From assembly GCA_030830785.1 (NCBI GenBank), contig JAURMI010000013.1, positions 62,001-126,000 on the forward strand: 64,000 bases of DNA, in the 5' to 3' direction. The notes under the pieces are model-generated. The model was not told the DNA's origin. It searched no databases and was given only the letters and a program-made list of their open reading frames with translations. Of this stretch, positions 17,587 to 26,804 are shown in pieces. Source of the stretch: Crocinitomicaceae bacterium (lineage in GTDB: Bacteria > Bacteroidota > Bacteroidia > Flavobacteriales_D > Crocinitomicaceae). A program made the translations under genes and the position numbers. Each line of letters starts with the position of its first letter. Position 1 is the stretch's first letter.

Positions 17587-18651
17587 ATGAAACATAATTT
17601 TGGCGCAGGGCCATGTATATTACCCCAGGAAGTATTTAAAGAAGCTGCTGAAGCAGTTATAAATTTTAATGGCTTATCTATCCTTGAAGTTTCTCATAGA
17701 CACAAGGATTTTGTCGCAGTAATGGAAGAGGCAATGGATCTTGTAAAAAAGGCCTTGGGTATCCCGGCTGGTTATTCTGTCGCATTTATCCAAGGTGGTG
17801 CAACCTTAGGATTTACAATTGCAGCACTCAATATGCAACGAACCAATTGTAAAGCTGGTTATATCAATACAGGCACCTGGGCTAGTGGGGCTATTAAGGA
17901 AGCCAAAAAAGTAGGCATTGATGTGATAGAAATTGCCTCTTCTGCTGATAGAAACTTTACCTACATACCCAAAGATTTTAAAATACCCGAAGACATAGAC
18001 TACCTTCATTACACGAGTAACAATACGATTTACGGAACGCAATTCAAGGAAGTTCCCAAAGGTAAAATTCCGTTAGTTTGCGATATGTCATCGGATATCT
18101 TTTCCAAAGAAATAAATGTCGCAGACTACGACTTTATTTATGCAGGTGCTCAAAAAAACCTGGGGCCAGCTGGCGCAACTTTGTATATTGTGAAAGACGA
18201 GATTTTAGACAAAAGTAGCGCTACCTTTCTGCCAACCTATTTAGACTTGAAACAACATATTGATAAGGAATCAATGCTCAATACGCCTCCTGTTTTTAGT
18301 GTTTATGTTTCCATGCTTAATCTGAGATATTTATTGGCAAAGGGAGGTGTTTTGGCACAACAAAAACTTAATGAGTCCAAGGCTGCATTGCTTTACCAAG
18401 AAATCGATTCAAACCCATCGTTTCAAGGAGCTGTTGCTAAAGAAGACAGGTCATTGATGAATATTACATTCTTACTAAGCGATCCAAAGCGAAGTGAGCA
18501 GTTTGATTCAATGTGGAAAGAAGCAGGAATTGTTGGATTGCCAGGGCATCGTTCAGTTGGAGGTTATCGGGCTTCAATGTATAATGCGCTTCCAATAGAA
18601 AGCGTTCAAATACTTGTAGATGTAATGAATGAATTCAATAGAATAGGATAA
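17587..18651 (+). CDS. serC: Phosphoserine aminotransferase
   Basis: A 354-residue class V PLP aminotransferase that converts 3-phosphohydroxypyruvate to phosphoserine (and acts in PLP synthesis in some bacteria). It starts with MKHNFGAGPCILP. The PLP Lys is in YAGAQKNLGPAG, and the C-terminal VGGYRASMYNALP is characteristic of SerC. It is followed one base later by serA, so the two adjacent pathway steps are co-transcribed. Confidence 0.95.
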   Translation: MKHNFGAGPCILPQEVFKEAAEAVINFNGLSILEVSHRHKDFVAVMEEAMDLVKKALGIPAGYSVAFIQGGATLGFTIAALNMQRTNCKAGYINTGTWASGAIKEAKKVGIDVIEIASSADRNFTYIPKDFKIPEDIDYLHYTSNNTIYGTQFKEVPKGKIPLVCDMSSDIFSKEINVADYDFIYAGAQKNLGPAGATLYIVKDEILDKSSATFLPTYLDLKQHIDKESMLNTPPVFSVYVSMLNLRYLLAKGGVLAQQKLNESKAALLYQEIDSNPSFQGAVAKEDRSLMNITFLLSDPKRSEQFDSMWKEAGIVGLPGHRSVGGYRASMYNALPIESVQILVDVMNEFNRIG

Positions 18652-18652
18652 A

Positions 18653-19612
18653 ATGAAGATTTTAGCAAACGATGGTATTTCGACCTTAGGCAAGTCCCTG
18701 CTTGAAGCGCAAGGGCATATGGTAAGTACTGATAAAGTGAGCCAAGATAAACTAATAGAAACCATTAACAATATAGGATTTGATGCCGTATTGGTGCGCA
18801 GTGCCACAACTGTGAGAAAAGAGGTAATCGATTCTTGTCCAGGCCTTAAACTTATCGGAAGAGGTGGTGTAGGCATGGATAATATTGATGTGGCCTACGC
18901 CCGTGAAAAAAATCTTACCGTAATTAATACGCCCGCTTCATCTTCTCAATCAGTAGCTGAATTGGTGATGGGGCAGCTTTTTTCAATTTCTCGCTTTTTA
19001 AACGATTCATATAAAAATATTGAAACAGGTGATTTTACTAGCTTAAAAAAAAATTATTCAAAAGGCGTTGAGCTTAGAGGCAAAACACTGGGAATAATTG
19101 GTTTTGGCAGGATTGGTCAAAGTCTAGCAGCATATGCTCTAGGAGTTGGAATGAAGGTGGTTGCTATTGAACGGCGTCCACGCGTTCAACCGATACAACT
19201 GAAAATTGCAGGTCAAATCCTCGAGGTACCCGTTAAGGTGGTAGATAATATTTTAGACGTGATTAAAGAGCTAGATTATATTTCTATTCATGTACCAAAG
19301 CAAACTAATGGAGCCTCCGTAATTGGCCCAAAGGAATTCTCTTTAATGAAAAAGGGGGTGAGATTAGTTAACACGGCTCGCGGAGGAGTTATTGAAGAAG
19401 ACGCTTTGCTAAAAGCGCTTGAAGATGGTACAGTTGCAGCGGCGGCGCTAGATGTTTACGAAAACGAACCCAATCCTATGCCTGAACTCTTAACACATCC
19501 AAAGATTGCTTGCACACCACATATTGGTGCAGCAACTTTGGAAGCACAAGACAGAATTGGTGTAGAACTTGCCGAGCTGATTATCGCTTTTGCAAATGAA
19601 CACGGAATTTAA
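18653..19612 (+). CDS. serA: D-3-phosphoglycerate dehydrogenase, short form
   Basis: A 319-residue D-2-hydroxyacid dehydrogenase. It has the NAD fold GFGRIGQSLAAYALG, catalytic Arg in NTARGGVIEE, Glu in YENEPNP, and His in TPHIGAAT. Placement directly after serC indicates 3-phosphoglycerate oxidation, the first step of serine synthesis. It lacks the C-terminal ACT regulatory domain of E. coli SerA, so serine feedback through ACT is not expected. Pathway assignment rests on context. A terminator follows. Confidence 0.88.
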   Translation: MKILANDGISTLGKSLLEAQGHMVSTDKVSQDKLIETINNIGFDAVLVRSATTVRKEVIDSCPGLKLIGRGGVGMDNIDVAYAREKNLTVINTPASSSQSVAELVMGQLFSISRFLNDSYKNIETGDFTSLKKNYSKGVELRGKTLGIIGFGRIGQSLAAYALGVGMKVVAIERRPRVQPIQLKIAGQILEVPVKVVDNILDVIKELDYISIHVPKQTNGASVIGPKEFSLMKKGVRLVNTARGGVIEEDALLKALEDGTVAAAALDVYENEPNPMPELLTHPKIACTPHIGAATLEAQDRIGVELAELIIAFANEHGI

Positions 19613-19628
19613 GTGTGTGTGATCAACT

Positions 19629-19651
19629 AAAGGATTGTTGTCCTTTTTTTT
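19629..19651 (+). terminator. Intrinsic terminator after serCA
   Basis: Short stem AAAGGA / TCCTTT (19629-19634 with 19641-19646), loop TTGTTG, then T run to 19651. The stem is short, so strength is uncertain. Confidence 0.6.
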
Positions 19652-19654
19652 GAA

Positions 19655-20107
19655 TTAATCTCTAATTTCGATGCGATCAATTGTATCGCCTTCGCGAATT
19701 GCGTCAAGTACGTCTAGGCCAACTATAACTTTACCAAAAACCGTGTGATTTCCATCTAAATGAGCAGTTTGCCTCCTAGAATGACAAATGAAAAACTGAG
19801 AACCACCAGTATTACGCCCGGCATGCGCCATTGATAAAACACCTCGGTCATGGTATTGATTTTCACCGCTTAATTCGCAATCTATTTGATAACCTGGGCC
19901 TCCAGTTCCAGGAGCTCCTGAAGCTCCTTCTCGGGTATTTGGACACCCCCCTTGAATTACAAAATCATTAATGACGCGGTGCCATTTTAAAGCGTTGTAA
20001 TAACCATCCTTAGATAGCTTAACAAAATTGGCAACCGTGTTAGGGGCATCATTTTCGAAGAATTCCACTTCCATTTCACCTTTATTGGTCGAAATCACTG
20101 CTTTCAT
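19655..20107 (-). CDS. Cyclophilin-type peptidyl-prolyl cis-trans isomerase
   Basis: A 150-residue cytoplasmic cyclophilin. Active-site Arg and aromatic residues are in [13 protein letters not shown], followed by [10 protein letters not shown] and the [11 protein letters not shown] loop. The frame extends 22 codons upstream, but the family start [18 protein letters not shown] at 20107 follows TAAATTTG on this strand (20127-20120), 13 bases upstream, so 20107 is chosen. No signal peptide. It accelerates proline isomerisation during folding. Confidence 0.92.
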   Translation of the reverse strand: MKAVISTNKGEMEVEFFENDAPNTVANFVKLSKDGYYNALKWHRVINDFVIQGGCPNTREGASGAPGTGGPGYQIDCELSGENQYHDRGVLSMAHAGRNTGGSQFFICHSRRQTAHLDGNHTVFGKVIVGLDVLDAIREGDTIDRIEIRD

Positions 20108-20238
20108 GTTTTTTAATTGCAAATTTAAACTTATTGAGGAAAGTTTATGTTGAAAACTACGTTGATAAAGCACAAATCATTGAAGTTACACTAGATAGTG
20201 CACCTATTAAATTTGTATATAAAGAATTTTGAACGCTA

Positions 20239-20775
20239 ATGTTTAGCTCATTTACAAAGAAAAAATTATCTGACAATCAAGTAGCCAACGTTTTTATCAA
20301 CGGCATTTTTGATAGTGTAGACAATGGATTTGCTGAAGTGGCAGCAATGATCAACGAGGATAGCGCCTTTATGAGTAGTCCCAATATTAATACTTCTAAC
20401 TCAGGCGAATTTGGATTGATTGTTATTGTTGGAAATTTATCTTTTCTTGAAAGTACTTTTGAAGCAGAGCAAGCAGCACGTGTTGAACAACTAATTTTTG
20501 ATAAACTAGGACCTATTTACCAAATGAGTAGTGCCGATTTTCAAAAAATGATTCGTGATTATCAGCGTTATATTATGAAAGTGAATCACCCATCCAAAAA
20601 CTGGATTTATGGCATGAGTAAAGCCGTCTTTCATAAATATGGTCTCAATGAATTCCAAGACGACTACTTTAAAAGAATGCAAGCACCAAATCCATTGTTT
20701 TTGAAACGTATGGATGAAGTAATGGGCAACTTTATATGGAATTGGGATGCATTTTTTAAAAAGTTTCGCATTTAA
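20239..20775 (+). CDS. Conserved hypothetical cytoplasmic protein
   Basis: A 178-residue protein I do not recognise. It starts MFSSFTKKKLSDNQVANVFING, has no signal peptide or membrane segment, and has a mixed helical composition with an aromatic C-terminus ([14 protein letters not shown]). Codon use and clean termination suggest a real gene. Its last four bases overlap the clpB stop convergently. No function is proposed. Confidence 0.7.
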   Translation: MFSSFTKKKLSDNQVANVFINGIFDSVDNGFAEVAAMINEDSAFMSSPNINTSNSGEFGLIVIVGNLSFLESTFEAEQAARVEQLIFDKLGPIYQMSSADFQKMIRDYQRYIMKVNHPSKNWIYGMSKAVFHKYGLNEFQDDYFKRMQAPNPLFLKRMDEVMGNFIWNWDAFFKKFRI

Positions 20776-23408
20776 ACCATTCCCTCTATTTGAAGCTCTT
20801 CGTGTGCATGAATTGGTTTACGAAATACAATTTTTCCATCGAACATATCCATAACGACGTTTTGACTCTTTTCTAACTTTTGAGAAAGGATAGCCTTTGA
20901 CAATTCGTTTAGCACTTCCTTTTGGATTACCCTTTTAACAGGACGAGCTCCAAAAAACGGATCATAACCTAATTGGACAATGTGCTCAAAAGCATCTTGA
21001 GAAACAACTAAATGAATGGAAGACTCGAGTAAATTATTTTTAAGCTCGTTTAATTGTAAACTTACAATTTGCTCAATTTCATTTTTACTTAAAGGATGGA
21101 AAAAAATGGATTCATCAATTCTATTTAAAAACTCTGGCTTAATGGTATGCCTGAGTAATTCAAATACTTCCTCTTTTGTTTTTAATGCAAGCTCGGCATA
21201 TTCTTTCTGATCTGCATTTTCAAAGCGTTCGTAAATAAGCTGGGCGCCTAAATTCGAAGTCATGATGATCAAGGTATTTTTAAAATTTACCAAGCGACCT
21301 TTATTATCTGTAAGTCTGCCATCATCCAAAACTTGTAGAAGAATGTTGAATACATCCGGATGGGCCTTCTCAATTTCATCTAATAAAATTATAGAATAGG
21401 GTTTTCTGCGCACAGCCTCGGTCAATTGCCCGCCTTCTTCATAGCCAATATATCCTGGAGGAGCACCAACTAAGCGACTAACGGTATGTTTTTCTTGATA
21501 TTCACTCATATCTATTCTCGTCATGGACTTTTCGTCATTAAATAAATATGCAGCGAGTGCCTTGGCCAATTCAGTTTTTCCTACACCTGTAGTACCTAAA
21601 AATATAAACGATCCAATCGGTCTTTTAGGGTCTTGAAGACCAGCTCGACTGCGCCGAATGGCATCGCTAAGTGAGCTTATAGCTTCATGTTGTCCAATGA
21701 CACGTTTATGTAGCTCCTGCTCTAAATTCAATAATTTAGCAAGTTCACTTTCCAGCATCTTACCCACAGGTATGCCTGTCCATTTAGAAACCACTTCTGC
21801 GATTTCAGCTACATCAACCTCTTCTTTAATCATTTTATTTTGCGACTCTAATGACTGCTGCTTTTCTTTCATTTTTGTAAGCGCTGCTTGTGCTTCTTTA
21901 ATCTTACCATAGCGCAGTTCTGCAACCTTGCCATAGTCACCATTGCGTTCTGCAAGTTCCGCCTGAAAATTAAGGTTGTCAATTTCTTCTTTTAAAATTT
22001 GAACTCCCTCAATAATATCTTTTTCAGACTGCCAACGGCTCTGTAATGCCAATCTTTTTTCTTGATGAATTGCCAACTCTTTTTCTACGTGTTGAATGCG
22101 TTTTTGATCGTCTTCTCTTATCAAGGCAGCCTTTTCGATTTCCAATTGCATAATTTTTCGTTCGACCTCATCGAGTTGCTCTGGTTTAGAATTGATTTCC
22201 ATTCTTAATTTTGCAGCTGCCTCATCGATTAAATCAATTGCTTTATCGGGCAAGTGCCTTTCGGTCAGATATCTTTGAGAAAGCTCAACTGCAGAAATTA
22301 TTGCAGCATCTTTAATCATAACTTTATGATGGTTTTCATATTTTTCTTTTACCCCTCTTAAGATAGAAATAGCATCCTCTGTGCTGGGTTCATCGATGAG
22401 TACAGTCTGAAAACGCCTAACTAAAGCTTTATCTTTCTCAAAATATTTTTGATATTCGTTTAGCGTTGTTGCACCAACTGCTCGTAATTCACCGCGGGCT
22501 AATGCCGGTTTTAAAATATTTGCAGCATCCATAGCACCTTCTCCTCCCCCAGCACCTACGAGAGTATGAATTTCATCAATGAATAAAATAATTTGCCCAT
22601 CGGCAGCGACCACCTCTTTTACAACTGATTTTAGCCGCTCCTCAAATTCTCCTTTATATTTTGCCCCAGCAACCAAAGATCCCATATCCAAAGAATATAC
22701 AATCTTGGATTTCAAATTGTCGGGAACATCACCAGCAATTATTCGATGGGCTAATCCTTCGGCAATTGCCGTTTTACCAACACCAGGCTCACCAATAAGA
22801 ATAGGGTTGTTTTTAGTCCGACGTGTGAGTATTTGTAAAACGCGTCTGATCTCGTCATCGCGGCCAATCACAGGGTCGAGTTTTCCTTCCTTGGCCATGG
22901 TATTTAAATTCTTAGCGTAACGTTCTAAAGAATTGTAATTTGCATCTTGATTTTCAGTTTTCACTTTTTGGCCATTTCTTAGTTCCATAATTTGATTGAT
23001 AAGGGTTGATTCTTTTAATTTTAAGTCTTTGAGATAGCTCGCAACTGCATTTTTTCCGTCGAGCAATGATAAAAACAAGACCTCTATTGAAATATATTGA
23101 TCGCCTAGTTTTGTTTTGAGCTGAACTGCAATTTTTAGGCAATGTTGCAAATCCTGACTTGCAAATGGTTGTAGGTTGTCGCCACTAACTCTTGGATAAA
23201 TATTTACAAGTGCCTCGGCCCCTTTTGCTACTTGTTCAATGATAAGGTTATTTTTTTGTAAAAGAAATCCAATAACAGCCTGGTCATTTTTGATCAAAGT
23301 AGCCAAGAGGTGTGCTGGTTCAATGGCTTGCTGCTGATTACTCAATGCAAGCTCTTGACTTTTTTGAAGCATTTCTTTAGCGCGATGCGTAAATTGGTCA
23401 AAATCCAT
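20772..23408 (-). CDS. clpB: ATP-dependent chaperone ClpB
   Basis: An 878-residue Hsp104/ClpB disaggregase, which works with DnaK to recover aggregated proteins. Domains in order: Clp N-domain (about 1-145), AAA1 with [13 protein letters not shown], a long coiled-coil middle domain (about 400-530) that distinguishes ClpB from ClpA/C, AAA2 with [13 protein letters not shown], and the C-terminal D2 small domain. Pore loops ([23 protein letters not shown]) are present. The frame opens 16 codons earlier, but ATG 23408 begins [14 protein letters not shown], the usual family start. No sigma32- or CIRCE-like element is evident upstream. Confidence 0.96.
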   Translation of the reverse strand: MDFDQFTHRAKEMLQKSQELALSNQQQAIEPAHLLATLIKNDQAVIGFLLQKNNLIIEQVAKGAEALVNIYPRVSGDNLQPFASQDLQHCLKIAVQLKTKLGDQYISIEVLFLSLLDGKNAVASYLKDLKLKESTLINQIMELRNGQKVKTENQDANYNSLERYAKNLNTMAKEGKLDPVIGRDDEIRRVLQILTRRTKNNPILIGEPGVGKTAIAEGLAHRIIAGDVPDNLKSKIVYSLDMGSLVAGAKYKGEFEERLKSVVKEVVAADGQIILFIDEIHTLVGAGGGEGAMDAANILKPALARGELRAVGATTLNEYQKYFEKDKALVRRFQTVLIDEPSTEDAISILRGVKEKYENHHKVMIKDAAIISAVELSQRYLTERHLPDKAIDLIDEAAAKLRMEINSKPEQLDEVERKIMQLEIEKAALIREDDQKRIQHVEKELAIHQEKRLALQSRWQSEKDIIEGVQILKEEIDNLNFQAELAERNGDYGKVAELRYGKIKEAQAALTKMKEKQQSLESQNKMIKEEVDVAEIAEVVSKWTGIPVGKMLESELAKLLNLEQELHKRVIGQHEAISSLSDAIRRSRAGLQDPKRPIGSFIFLGTTGVGKTELAKALAAYLFNDEKSMTRIDMSEYQEKHTVSRLVGAPPGYIGYEEGGQLTEAVRRKPYSIILLDEIEKAHPDVFNILLQVLDDGRLTDNKGRLVNFKNTLIIMTSNLGAQLIYERFENADQKEYAELALKTKEEVFELLRHTIKPEFLNRIDESIFFHPLSKNEIEQIVSLQLNELKNNLLESSIHLVVSQDAFEHIVQLGYDPFFGARPVKRVIQKEVLNELSKAILSQKLEKSQNVVMDMFDGKIVFRKPIHAHEELQIEGMV

Positions 23409-23529
23409 TTGAATTTTATTTTTTGATTCAATTAGAAATCTCAAATGCTGCACCACATTTAATTTTCAAGACATTTTTTCCGAATTATATATCAACGTGC
23501 TGTCAAAAAGTCTTATTTATGGCTTATTT

Positions 23530-23704
23530 ACACAATTAATTGCGGCATATGTAACCTCTTTGAGCATGCAATCGTTTAAAGGAGAATAAAAAAATTGTTC
23601 CGGACAACGGACTAAAGATGTTCTTGCACATAGGCCGCATGGTGCCTGCAAGAATTGTTTGTTGTTTGTTTGAAAGTCTCGCCTAGCGGGACTTTCTTTT
23701 TTTT
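23530..23704 (+). ncRNA. Candidate small RNA gene upstream of clpB
   Basis: This 306-base interval between clpB and the next gene (23409-23714) holds no credible CDS, yet on the plus strand it ends in a strong intrinsic terminator that no annotated plus-strand gene uses. Upstream of it are a small hairpin, TCCG/CGGA (23599-23602 with 23608-23611), and a longer one pairing 23621-23627 with 23648-23654 and 23632-23635 with 23644-23647 (11 bp with a 4-base bulge, loop CGCATGGT). A weaker ATTGC/GCAAT pairing is near 23537-23570. It lacks the marks of tmRNA, SRP RNA and RNase P RNA. The 5' end and promoter are not resolved. A 6S-like RNA is possible but unproven. Confidence 0.45.
23672..23704 (+). 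terminator. Strong intrinsic terminator ending the candidate small RNA
   Basis: An 11-bp stem (23672-23682 with 23686-23696, one T-G pair), loop CTA, followed by eight T residues (23697-23704). Polarity is plus strand only; the minus strand has no T run after the hairpin. Confidence 0.88.
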
Positions 23705-23714
23705 GCAAAACAAT

Positions 23715-23927
23715 TTACTCAGTACATTCAATGATTTGCTCGAACCATTTAACTTTTTGTTTATCGGAAAGTTGCTCTCCTTTTTGGGCACAAGCTTCCA
23801 TTAATTTCTGATCTTGTAGGCTATTGGCTTTTGCTAATTCTTGGCCACATGAACATGCACTTGGATCTAATGAAGAACAACTATAAAGTCCAAAGGTGAC
23901 ACAAATGAAGAATGCCATAAGTTTCAT
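23715..23927 (-). CDS. Small Cys-containing lipoprotein, function unknown
   Basis: A 70-residue protein with a lipoprotein signal peptide and lipobox LYSC (C17). The mature part has four further Cys (C25, C27, C46, C68), which could form two disulfides in the periplasm, and is otherwise helical and Lys/Glu-rich. Short length and a single good start (ATG 23927) make it plausible but not certain. It is divergent from the DUF6702 gene. Confidence 0.6.
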   Translation of the reverse strand: MKLMAFFICVTFGLYSCSSLDPSACSCGQELAKANSLQDQKLMEACAQKGEQLSDKQKVKWFEQIIECTE

Positions 23928-23972
23928 CCTCTAAAATTAAACATTTAAATTGCTTTTCGTATTTTCGCACGC

Positions 23973-24506
23973 ATGTCTAAGCTAATTTATTTTCTCTGCA
24001 TCTTGGCATCCTCTAATTTTCAGGCTTTTGGACATGATTATTATTTTGCCTATGCTGAATTAACTTATAATCAGTTAACAAGTCAATTGGAAGGCACCGT
24101 GATATTTTCTACCCATGATTTAGAGCGTGCCATTGAACCAAATGGCTCTTTAATTGGGAAGTTTGAGAAAGTATCCCAAACAGATTCACAATTCAAACTT
24201 ATCGAAAATTATATCAATCAACATTTGGTGCTTAATTATGGCTGTGCAAAAGATTCCAATGCTGTCGATGTTTTTTGCATGAGTTCTTTTACTTTAGAGG
24301 GGCTCGTAACACAGCTAAACGGGACCATTGAATGTTACATTTCTATGCCAGTCAATGCAATTTATGCCCCCGTATACTGCCAATTCGATGCCTTGATGGA
24401 GCAGTTTCCCTTACAGCAAAACAAACTCACTTTTACTTACCGGCAAGTTAAAGAAACGGTAAATTTTATAGCCATAGATACCCAACACACCTTAAAACTC
24501 CAATGA
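23973..24506 (+). CDS. DUF6702 family secreted protein
   Basis: A 177-residue exported protein with a signal peptide (cleavage near QAFGHD). The mature N-terminus HDYYFAYAELTYN and the following HDLERAIE resemble the DUF6702 family, a Bacteroidota group of unknown function in which an H-D-[FY]-Y start is typical. The stop overlaps the M1 peptidase start by four bases (ATGA), and these two families often sit together, suggesting a shared envelope role. Function unknown. Confidence 0.7.
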   Translation: MSKLIYFLCILASSNFQAFGHDYYFAYAELTYNQLTSQLEGTVIFSTHDLERAIEPNGSLIGKFEKVSQTDSQFKLIENYINQHLVLNYGCAKDSNAVDVFCMSSFTLEGLVTQLNGTIECYISMPVNAIYAPVYCQFDALMEQFPLQQNKLTFTYRQVKETVNFIAIDTQHTLKLQ

Positions 24507-26803
24507 AAAAACATCTCTATTTGACAATTTTTGCCTTCGCAATCAGCTCCTTATCAGCACAAACTAAGTTTGCTCAACTTGGTCAAGAATTGCCTACGGC
24601 AAATGCATACCGTACCGCATCTGGCGCGCCCGGCCATGAGTATTACCAACAAAAAGCCGATTACAAAATGGATATTGTACTAGACGACAATAAACAACGT
24701 CTTGACGGATTTGAGACCATCACTTATACCAATAATTCTCCAGACCGACTCGACTACCTTTGGTTGCAACTCGATCAAAATCTCTTCGAAGAGCATTCAG
24801 ATACCAAATTAATTGAAATCGAAAAAATGGAGAATTTTAAAAGTGTTGGGGATTTGCGTAAAAGAGACTTTAAATACGATGGTGGATTTAAAATCGAACA
24901 AGTTACAAGCACAAGCGGACAAGCCCTGAAGTATTTCATTAATAAAACCATGCTTCGTATAGACTTGGCCAAGCCACTTTTACCCGGTCAAAGTATTTCA
25001 TTTCAAGTGAAATGGTGGTATAACATCAATGACCGTATGCAAGTTGGCGGTAGATCAGGCTATGAGTATTTTGATACAGACCAGAACTACCTCTATACGA
25101 TTGCGCAATTTTTTCCACGTATGTGTGTCTACAATGACGTTACAGGTTGGCAGAATAAACAATTTTTAGGCCGAGGTGAATTCACTTTGCCTTTTGGTGA
25201 CTACCAAGTGAATATTACCGTACCTGCAGATCATATTGTCGGTGCAACAGGTGAGTGTCAAAACTATTCAAGTATTCTAACGGCCGATCAGCGCAAGCGA
25301 TTCGAATTGGCTAAAAAATCTGATTCGCCAGTATTAATAGTTACTCAATTGGAAGCTGAGGCAGCAGAAAAGCAGCATGCACAGCATACCAAAACTTGGA
25401 CCTTCAAGGCAACAAATGTTCGCGATTTTGCTTTTGCCTCTTCTCGTAAATTCATTTGGGATGCGCAAAAACAATCTGTTGGGAACAAAGATGTATTATG
25501 TATGAGTTATTACCCGAAAGAAGGCAACCCACTTTGGGAAAGATATTCTACTAAGCTTGTTGCACATACAATAAAAACCTATTCCAAATACACCATAGAC
25601 TATCCGTATCCTGTTGCTATTTCAGTGCATTCAAAGTGGATAGGAATGGAATATCCAATGATTTGTTTTAATGGAGGAAGACCTGAAGCGGATGGAACGT
25701 ATTCTGAAGGAGAAAAATATGGCATGTGGGGTGTTATTATCCATGAGGTAGGCCATAACTTTTTCCCAATGATTATAAATTCGGATGAACGCCAATGGAC
25801 CTGGATGGACGAAGGCCTTAACACTTTTGTCCAATACCTTACGGAACAAGAATGGGAACGCAATTACCCAAGTAGAAGGGGGCCAGCATATCTCATTGCC
25901 GATTATATGAGAGGCGATGTTAGTGGTATTTCTCCTATTATGACCAATTCTGAATCTATCAAACAATTTGGCAACAATGCATACGGCAAACCTGCTACAG
26001 CACTCAATATTTTACGTGAAACCATTATGGGTCGTGAGCTCTTTGATTTCGCCTTTAAAACCTATTGTCAACGCTGGGCATTTAAACACCCAACACCGGC
26101 AGACTTTTTCCGTACCATGGAAGACGCTTCTGCTGTAGACCTCGATTGGTTTTGGCGCGGATGGTTTTACACGACCGAACATGTGGATATTGCCTTGAGC
26201 GATGTGAAGTGGTTTGAACTCAATACGCAAAATCCAGATATTGAGAAAGCCTTTTTGCAGCAAAAAGATGCGCAAAAAGATCAGTTTATTGGCGATCAGC
26301 GCAACCGCACATCCATAGAACAAACAGTCAATGAAAAAGACCCTAAAATAAATGACTTTTATGCGACTAGAAAAGTTTTTGAAGTCGATGCTTTAGATAG
26401 AGTTGCCTATGCGAATTTTGTTGCCAATAATGACACTGCGCTTATCGACTATCTTAACGCCAACAAACAATTTTATGAACTGAGTTTTGAAAACATAGGG
26501 GGTTTGGTTATGCCACTAATTATTGAAGTTACCTTTATTGATGGCAGTAAAAAAGTGGAACGGATTCCTGCAGAAATTTGGCGAATTCAAGAGCAGAATG
26601 TAAGCAAAGTATTCGTTTATGATCAACCTGTGCTTAGCTTTAGATTGGATCCATTTTTAGAAACTGCCGATACAGACTTAGACAATAATACTTGGCCTAG
26701 AATTTTACAACCTTCCAGATATCAAATGTTCAAACAACAACAGACGCGTGAGAATCCAATGCAGCGTCAACAACGATTAGAACAATTGCAGCAAGGTAAC
26801 TAG
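24503..26803 (+). CDS. M1 family metallopeptidase, secreted
   Basis: A 766-residue zinc aminopeptidase-like protein with a signal peptide ending near SSLSAQ. The zinc site is complete: H414, E415 and H418 in HEVGHNFF, and E437 in WMDEGLN, 18 residues later. The upstream substrate-binding GMEYPM replaces the canonical GAMEN, as is common in Bacteroidota members. Gluzincin M1 enzymes trim N-terminal residues from peptides. There is no T9SS sorting domain; the C-terminus is Gln-rich. It is co-transcribed with the DUF6702 gene and ends one base from the convergent DUF1501 gene. Confidence 0.9.
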   Translation: MKKHLYLTIFAFAISSLSAQTKFAQLGQELPTANAYRTASGAPGHEYYQQKADYKMDIVLDDNKQRLDGFETITYTNNSPDRLDYLWLQLDQNLFEEHSDTKLIEIEKMENFKSVGDLRKRDFKYDGGFKIEQVTSTSGQALKYFINKTMLRIDLAKPLLPGQSISFQVKWWYNINDRMQVGGRSGYEYFDTDQNYLYTIAQFFPRMCVYNDVTGWQNKQFLGRGEFTLPFGDYQVNITVPADHIVGATGECQNYSSILTADQRKRFELAKKSDSPVLIVTQLEAEAAEKQHAQHTKTWTFKATNVRDFAFASSRKFIWDAQKQSVGNKDVLCMSYYPKEGNPLWERYSTKLVAHTIKTYSKYTIDYPYPVAISVHSKWIGMEYPMICFNGGRPEADGTYSEGEKYGMWGVIIHEVGHNFFPMIINSDERQWTWMDEGLNTFVQYLTEQEWERNYPSRRGPAYLIADYMRGDVSGISPIMTNSESIKQFGNNAYGKPATALNILRETIMGRELFDFAFKTYCQRWAFKHPTPADFFRTMEDASAVDLDWFWRGWFYTTEHVDIALSDVKWFELNTQNPDIEKAFLQQKDAQKDQFIGDQRNRTSIEQTVNEKDPKINDFYATRKVFEVDALDRVAYANFVANNDTALIDYLNANKQFYELSFENIGGLVMPLIIEVTFIDGSKKVERIPAEIWRIQEQNVSKVFVYDQPVLSFRLDPFLETADTDLDNNTWPRILQPSRYQMFKQQQTRENPMQRQQRLEQLQQGN

Positions 26804-26804
26804 T

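Noticed and set aside
23457..23520. TTGACA and TATAAT-like strings upstream of clpB on the minus strand
   Set aside because: They are only about 11 bases apart, far from the 17-base spacing of a sigma70-type promoter, and do not fit the Bacteroidota consensus.
23517..23708. A 63-codon open frame on the minus strand across the clpB upstream gap
   Set aside because: It begins at TTG, reads through the terminator hairpin (encoding an ESPARRDF-like string typical of hairpins), and has no promoter, family or codon support. The non-coding RNA explanation fits better.
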